A DNA stretch of 64,000 bases from Membranipora membranacea (Eukaryota; Bryozoa; Gymnolaemata; Cheilostomatida; Membraniporidae): the NCBI GenBank assembly GCA_914767715.1, contig OU612070.1:7209501-7273500 (forward strand). The letters are read 5' to 3'. Each line of letters opens with the position of its first letter. Within the stretch, counting starts at the first letter, position 1. The notes beneath the pieces were generated by a model, which saw only the letters and a program-made list of their open reading frames with translations, was not told the DNA's origin and searched no databases. Below are positions 58,701-64,000 of this stretch, piece after piece. A program made the translations under genes and the position numbers.

Positions 58701-61700
58701 AACATTATTTGGAAAGATTACGATAACTTGCAGGAAACGAGCAGCCACAAATTTAGCTGTATTAGATTTATTTTTGATTTTGTTGGTGCCGAGAGCTGTA
58801 TCAGTCAGGAGTAGGGAGTAATGTATTGGAAAATGTGATCAAATGAATTCTACTGCTTGTGCTACACATGCATCTTTGGGAGAACTTAAAGCGTGTGCTC
58901 GCATAGTTGAACCTAATAAATGTTTCATCGTAAGTATATTATTGGTAGCGCATTAAATCGGTAGAGCTGCAAAAAAATCAGAGGCAATTAGTTTACGAAT
59001 CGTTGGTTAAGGTCGTGTCACTTGACACATCTTGGTTGAATGGGTGCCGAAATGGAGGTTGCCTTGTGGCAAGGCCGCAGGATCTGCATCGAATCAATCT
59101 TAATCTCCAGGCCTGTCAAGGTCAACAGACGCTTTTATTTTTCAACCAACTTGGCTTATCCTATCCTATATGTGAGCTGAAGAAATGCTGGAAATAGTTT
59201 TGGTCAAATCTCAACGATGCATATTAAATTGAAGCGTGTTTCTCCTAGAAGTTTGTGAAAATAATTTTCATCACTAAATATCAGCAAACTCATTGTTATA
59301 ATTATTCAATCATATTTTTTGTTGTTGATATCAATGATGTTTTTGATCAGAAAATCGAAAGCATACTATGCAGAGTTTATTTCCTCTGAAAATTCTACCT
59401 GTAAACCAGTATCATGGCTCCAGACCATACTTCCACTCAACCCTAAAGGCTTGTATGAAGCTTCAAGCTTCGATTATATGTATATGCCCCATGTGCGTTT
59501 GCTGAGGTTGAGAAAATTATCATCTAGGTATGCATAGATATCCAGGTTTATCTCATACCCAAAAACAAGGAATTTCAGAGTTGGCACTTATTAGATCCTA
59601 AATGCTATCAAAAGACCAACACAATAATACAAAGTTTTACGGCTATAGCTAGTTCTCCAGTGATTAAAAAAATTTATTGAAATTATTAAAATTATGTAAA
59701 GTTTTATAAATTTTCCCTCCTGCTCATCTTTGAAATATTTGTTTATGGGTAAAAACTGTACAAGCCAAAACAGCTACCACTCCTAGCTTCTTCAGAAAAC
59801 TGTAAGAGATGAATTTATCAACAAAATGTTGTTGAATGAAGCTATTTGCTTTTGTAGAATGTCTTCTGACGATGAAAAATATCTTCATTTTAAGTTTATG
59901 TAGAAAAAAGCAGTGATTAAAAAAATTGCGGAAATGGCAGCCCGTTGGGCTTGTTCAGTCTATATCGATGAATATTTCAAAGATGCGCAGGGGAGACAAT
60001 TCGAGACACTATACATCATTATAACCCAGAAATCCTATGAATTTTTTCAGTTTTAGAACTAGCTGCCAGACTTCATATTGCTTTGGTCTTCCGGCAGGCT
60101 TTAATTTGGATCAATCAATCCGCTTCTATGACCATACTTTGTGTATCAGTCTGTACATCTTGCATCGCATGTAGATGTTTATGCTGAATGAATTGAGGTA
60201 AATCATAGAAATAAAACAGTTTGCCACACTGGCCACATTCCAGCTTATCATCTTTTCCAGCATTACAAAGTCTGAGGATTGTATCATAGAGAAGAGCTCC
60301 GTTCCTGATTGCATCTTTATCTACAAATGTGAATAATGGCGTTAAAGTGTCGTCCAAAGACCAAATCTTTTATTGGTTAATTAATCCGGGTCAATCTGCA
60401 AGACTGTTTAATGGCAGCAAAATTACCACTACTCTCTCTTTTACGGGCAGTGTCACATAACTGAATCCTTCTTATATATTTTGTTCTTGTATGAACTTGG
60501 TCTGGCAGAAATGAGTTAAATTATGATTAAGATTTATATACAAAATAATAAAATGCTACAATTGATGAAGATAACCTATATTTTATACTGAAAATCAAAA
60601 AGACTGGGTAGGCATATATATATATAAATGTCAATGTTTATAGCAGATGGAAAATGATCCAGTTTGCTTGCATTTGAGTTGGTGCTGCCATCAAAAGATT
60701 TCATGATTTTTTTGCCTATTTGATGGAGTTGTCCTGCGCCATGTGGATAGGCGGTGGAAAGTTGATTTCCTTTGCATTGCAGTATATAAATTCCGTTTTG
60801 GTATATGAAACTTTGCCGGCTGTAGGTATTTGGTACTAAATTCGGTATTGTATCCCATGATCAACCAAAACTTTGTTCATCTTCGATGTAAAGATTAAAG
60901 GTAGGAGTCCAAATCCCTAATGAGCATCATGATGCGTTTTAAACCTGTCAGAGATGTTATCTGAGTTGATTCAACAAAAATTATGCCACTAATTTATATC
61001 TATCCAGTGTAAGAAAAATTCGCAAAACTGACATCTCTAAATATTTTGACAAGTTCCTTACATTTAGCGCGATGCTCCCCCTAGCCTATTATTGGTACGG
61101 ACTAGTGATTAGTACAAGGAATAATAATTACAGCTACCCCCTACAAAATAGACAACAGTTCTTGTTATCTTTACATGCACTCTCTAGAAGGATTGGGACG
61201 GTTGCAATGCAGCGGGCAAATTGGATCAAACTTTATCTAGGCCTGTAGTCTGTAAGCGAGAGAACTATGTGATATGTGAATATTAGAAAACCGTAGTCTG
61301 TCTATCAAGCTGTCAGGTTGGTGTGTGGTTGCCAAAGAGCACCATTGTCAGGAAGGAAACCATTGCCATTTTTTGGTGAAACCCAGTATTGGCATTATAG
61401 ATATTCAAAATGGCACAAACAATTTTTGCAACACAGCTCCAGTGGAAAACAGGACACAGGACATGCTACTTCTATTTAGGAAAAGCAGCATGGGCAATAT
61501 CATATTATCATTGTATTTACCGTGATGTTGATTTTGAAACCATTTGCCCGGACAATCAGATCTGACATATCAACAGTGATGAAACGGCAATTAACGTCAA
61601 CATGACAGCACAAAAACTTTTCTTGTACGTCATGGTCAAACTTGTAGAAGTACATGGCTATTATTACCATCATTATCAATAGAAGTGTACATTCATTGAG

Positions 61701-63197
61701 AATTATTTTTGTACTCATACTTATATATAGAGCCTGTCCTCTATTGCAGGTGACTCTGAGTTTTTTTTCTGACATTTGAATATTATCGATTCCCGTACTA
61801 CTGTGATGATATGAATAGATGAATGTACTCTTTGATATACCGGTAAATCATGTCAACAGCAGGAGAGGATGTCAGTGCAATAATGTTAGTCTGATGCTTT
61901 TGATGTCAATACTATCTACTAAGGCCAAATTATATTTGGAAAAAGACCCATGTAATATCTGACATGGTCATTCGGTAGGGAATCTGTACCCCTAAATTGA
62001 ATGTGATATTTCGAGTTCAGCTCTGTTCTTTGCCGGGAAATGCTCCAGCAATTTTTAGGATCATCATTCATATTTTTTGCCTACCTTCTACTTCACAAGA
62101 TAAGCAACAGTCGACATAGTATGATTTTTGTGAAGATGGCTGCTATAAATACATGACGATCAGTTAAATAGGAGAAACCAAATTGTCCTGTTTTGGAGTT
62201 GCCCCTCTCTTGTGAGCCGGAAACGCATCATTAGAAGAATGAGGACAAAAGAACTGTGCCAAATCGGATCGAACCCTCACTGCCTACAAGGACTCGCCAA
62301 CCTAACAGTATATCAACATTGTCAGCAATTCTAAAACAATATATCCCTACAAGGACGCCTCTCACAAGGTTAAGGCACGATCCCCATATCATCGAAGAAG
62401 CAAACTGAAACCAAAAACTATGACGTTTCTCTGTGACTCACAGTCTCTAACCAACTGTCTCGGAGTTTACTGCAGTACATATAACTGCCCAACGCTCATT
62501 TTTTCAAAGAATGTATTGCACAAACGATTGCAAAATTTTAGTCAGGGATGCATGTGTTTGAATTCAAAAAGGTTTTTGTCACAGGAATTCTTATTATCTT
62601 GTAATTTTTATCTGACAATAGTTTTGACACCATTTCGCATTCAGTCAGATGGTAGGGAGAACAGGTTAAGCAGGTTAAGTCTATAAGGACAAGCTTGAGC
62701 TTGACCATTGATATTGCAGAGTGCTTCTTCCTCTCATAAGTGAGGTAGTCTTGTGCGTTGAAACTGACTCCAAAGCAAACTTGTACAACTGGAGTTTTAG
62801 CTTTATGCTATTTGTTACCACAATGCACTTAGAAATGGCATAAGTTTGTGGTTTTGAGACCAACGTAAACTATAAGAGTGAATTATAAAGTAGGGCAATT
62901 TCTATGCTCTACATTTGCCTTCCTAGACAAAATGATTAGAAAACTGATGAGAGCCAACACATTTCCTATATAATCTGCATGAGCTAATGTTTCCATCAAA
63001 AAAACTGATTGCATCACATCACATATGAAAGTGACCTCACTTCAAGGTGACCTCACTCCAAGGCTGTAACCTCCAAACTACAAACTACAACTGCTCCAAG
63101 ATACTAGTACTAACCTGTTGGTAGGAAGTGGGCATACATCTTACAAGTGAAGATCAATGTGACTTTGGACTTTGTGTTGCCGGTTTCTCCTTGACAT
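55713..63197 (-). CDS. BCL11: BCL11-like C2H2 zinc-finger transcription factor
   Basis: Six exons join in phase to give 297 residues: 63145-63197, 60157-60304, 57573-57701, 57190-57368, 56565-56716 and 55713-55945. Exon 1 encodes [17 protein letters not shown], resembling the extreme N-terminal MSRRKQxKPQ motif by which BCL11, SALL and FOG proteins recruit NuRD; this is why the start was placed here although the frame stays open upstream to 63401. Exon 2 has [20 protein letters not shown], matching the BCL11 N-terminal finger pattern CGQC..F...D...FI.HK. Exons 3 to 5 encode [20 protein letters not shown], then [20 protein letters not shown], then [20 protein letters not shown], corresponding to the C-terminal finger triplet of BCL11A/B; the CDFCGK/IFSNKS split is an intron. 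The tail is Ser/Thr/Pro-rich. The protein is much shorter than vertebrate BCL11 and lacks the middle fingers. It is a probable nuclear repressor. The 2.8-kb first intron and the acceptor at 60304 are the least certain parts. Confidence 0.82.
57810..57880. repeat. Hairpin in BCL11-like intron 2
   Basis: The arms GAACAGATGAGTAAAA and TTTACTCATCTGTTC close over AAAATAAGATATA / TATATCTTATTTT. A second palindrome lies at 57911-57964 with CATTGCTAGATA / TATCTAGCAATG. Both are probably small foldback insertions. Confidence 0.7.
57965..60156. other. Intron 2 of the BCL11-like gene
   Basis: No additional exon with zinc-finger or other recognisable coding was found in this stretch. Extra small exons cannot be excluded, but the flanking exons already join in phase 0. 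Confidence 0.4.
61206..61243. mobile_element. Single-end remnant of the 15.9-kb MITE
   Basis: The stretch GCAATGCAGCGGGCAAA, then GATCAAACTTTATCTAGG, matches the right arm of the element at 15880-16018. The left arm is missing. Confidence 0.6.
61500..61775 (-). other. Possible single-pass membrane exon inside BCL11-like intron 1
   Basis: The frame starts [19 protein letters not shown], has a hydrophobic segment [16 protein letters not shown] and continues [21 protein letters not shown] donor-like ACG|GTAAAT follows near 61511. Type II-like, but without neighbours in phase; it may be chance or a nested gene. Confidence 0.2.
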
Positions 63198-64000
63198 GAG
63201 ATGTCGTGCTGTATCCAGGTCTAGCATGCAGAGAGTGTCATTAACGCGTTCGACGAGAGAGAAACCATAGCTCGTAATGTTCCTCGTGTAAAAAAGCCTA
63301 TCGCTATGCGGGGAGCGTGGAATACCGTGCACCATTATGCAGGCTATGAATACAGTACTTCCAAGGTCAAAAACTGTGTGCCTACTCGACTCGATGAACA
63401 CAGTGCCACATTATGAAATGGTCTTTTGTTTTTATTCAATGTTTAAAAGTGCACATTTTTGTGGCTAAGTGCCAATGTTATCAATGATTTATGACCACTC
63501 AAATTTATATTTTTCAAATATTAATAGTGTTGGAACCAGGATCTTCCAGTATACTATTAGACTTTCCACACTGCGGTTGCTGGCGTAGTAATATAACTTA
63601 CTAAGATGGTCATATGACGGCTGAATAGTGTGTCGATATGATGTCACCGAAATTACCGGGTGGTTCTGATGTGAGATGTTCATCGGCAATGCACCGACCG
63701 GAGAAAGTAGGTGTGCCTATGTGGCGTCCTGGGTGTGCATGCCTCTGGACCGGAGAATTGGGCAGTTTTTTTTCTAATCTCACCATCTTTTGTACATCTC
63801 TACCCTGTCCAATGATGTCTGTCTTATTCACCTATCAATCTATTGAGTAGCATCATTGCTTTACCCAGTACAATCAGGTATTTTGCTGTTCAGCTTCTAA
63901 AAGTCTCAGTTTGAGTACTGACTGTATAGGCAAGCGTAACTGACATTCATCGTTAGTTGTAGCCTCAATACATAAATTTGCCCCTAGTTTCCTAATCCCC
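63198..64000. other. 5' flank of the BCL11-like gene
   Basis: The frame of exon 1 stays open from 63401, so this part may be 5' UTR or a longer N terminus. No TATA box or other promoter element could be assigned, and no further gene was recognised to the window end. Confidence 0.35.

Noticed and set aside
63141-63401. An 86-residue open frame upstream of and including exon 1 of the BCL11-like gene, with a weak Ig-like look
   Set aside because: The MSRR motif needs to be at the extreme N terminus in this family, so the upstream open part is more likely 5' UTR; the Ig resemblance was too vague.

Overview
The window looks like nuclear DNA of an early-branching animal, most likely a sponge, although the phylum is an inference. 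It is AT-rich. Its genes are split into short exons with GT-AG introns. The recognisable families are metazoan: a BCL11-type zinc-finger factor, a CUB-domain membrane protein, an NHL-repeat receptor, a caspase-like protein with an ankyrin-like region, and non-LTR retrotransposons with an apurinic-type endonuclease. There are no operons or ribosome binding sites. Gene structures were built by eye from splice sites, codon phase and family resemblance, so first exons and UTRs are mostly unresolved.

Layout. 0.6-13.2 kb: two tandem minus-strand paralogues of an orphan family, one broken by a frameshift and a GAA-rich tract and one better preserved, separated by a 2.6 kb inverted repeat. 14.9-15.1 kb: a relic first exon related to the next gene. 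16.8-20.3 kb (plus): a complete six-exon type II membrane protein with a glycosylated coiled-coil-like stalk and a C-terminal CUB domain. 21.2-22.6 kb: a 1.36 kb near-perfect palindrome flanked by TTAA. 22.8-25.6 kb (minus): a non-LTR retrotransposon with an intact 895-residue endonuclease/reverse transcriptase ORF. 27.2-29.1 kb (minus): an ankyrin-like/caspase-like pseudogene with several lesions. 29.5-35.1 kb: decayed retroelement pieces, an SGNH-like ORF, and end exons of a possible receptor. 36.7-38.0 kb: a segmental copy of part of the orphan family. 38.6-39.9 kb (plus): an unidentified multi-exon gene containing an 11-bp minisatellite. 41.3-43.8 kb (minus): an NHL-repeat type I receptor with a tyrosine-rich tail. 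45-52 kb: largely empty of recognisable genes. 52.9-53.5 kb: another retroelement relic. 55.7-63.2 kb (minus): a six-exon BCL11-like gene with an N-terminal MSRR motif and the diagnostic C-terminal zinc-finger triplet.

The CUB protein, the NHL receptor, the receptor tail exon and the caspase-like relic would fit a cell-surface or innate-recognition neighbourhood, but linkage alone does not show that they act together. Much of the rest is hairpin-type mobile DNA: foldback or MITE-like palindromes, a tRNA-derived SINE, short dispersed repeats and poly-G tracts.
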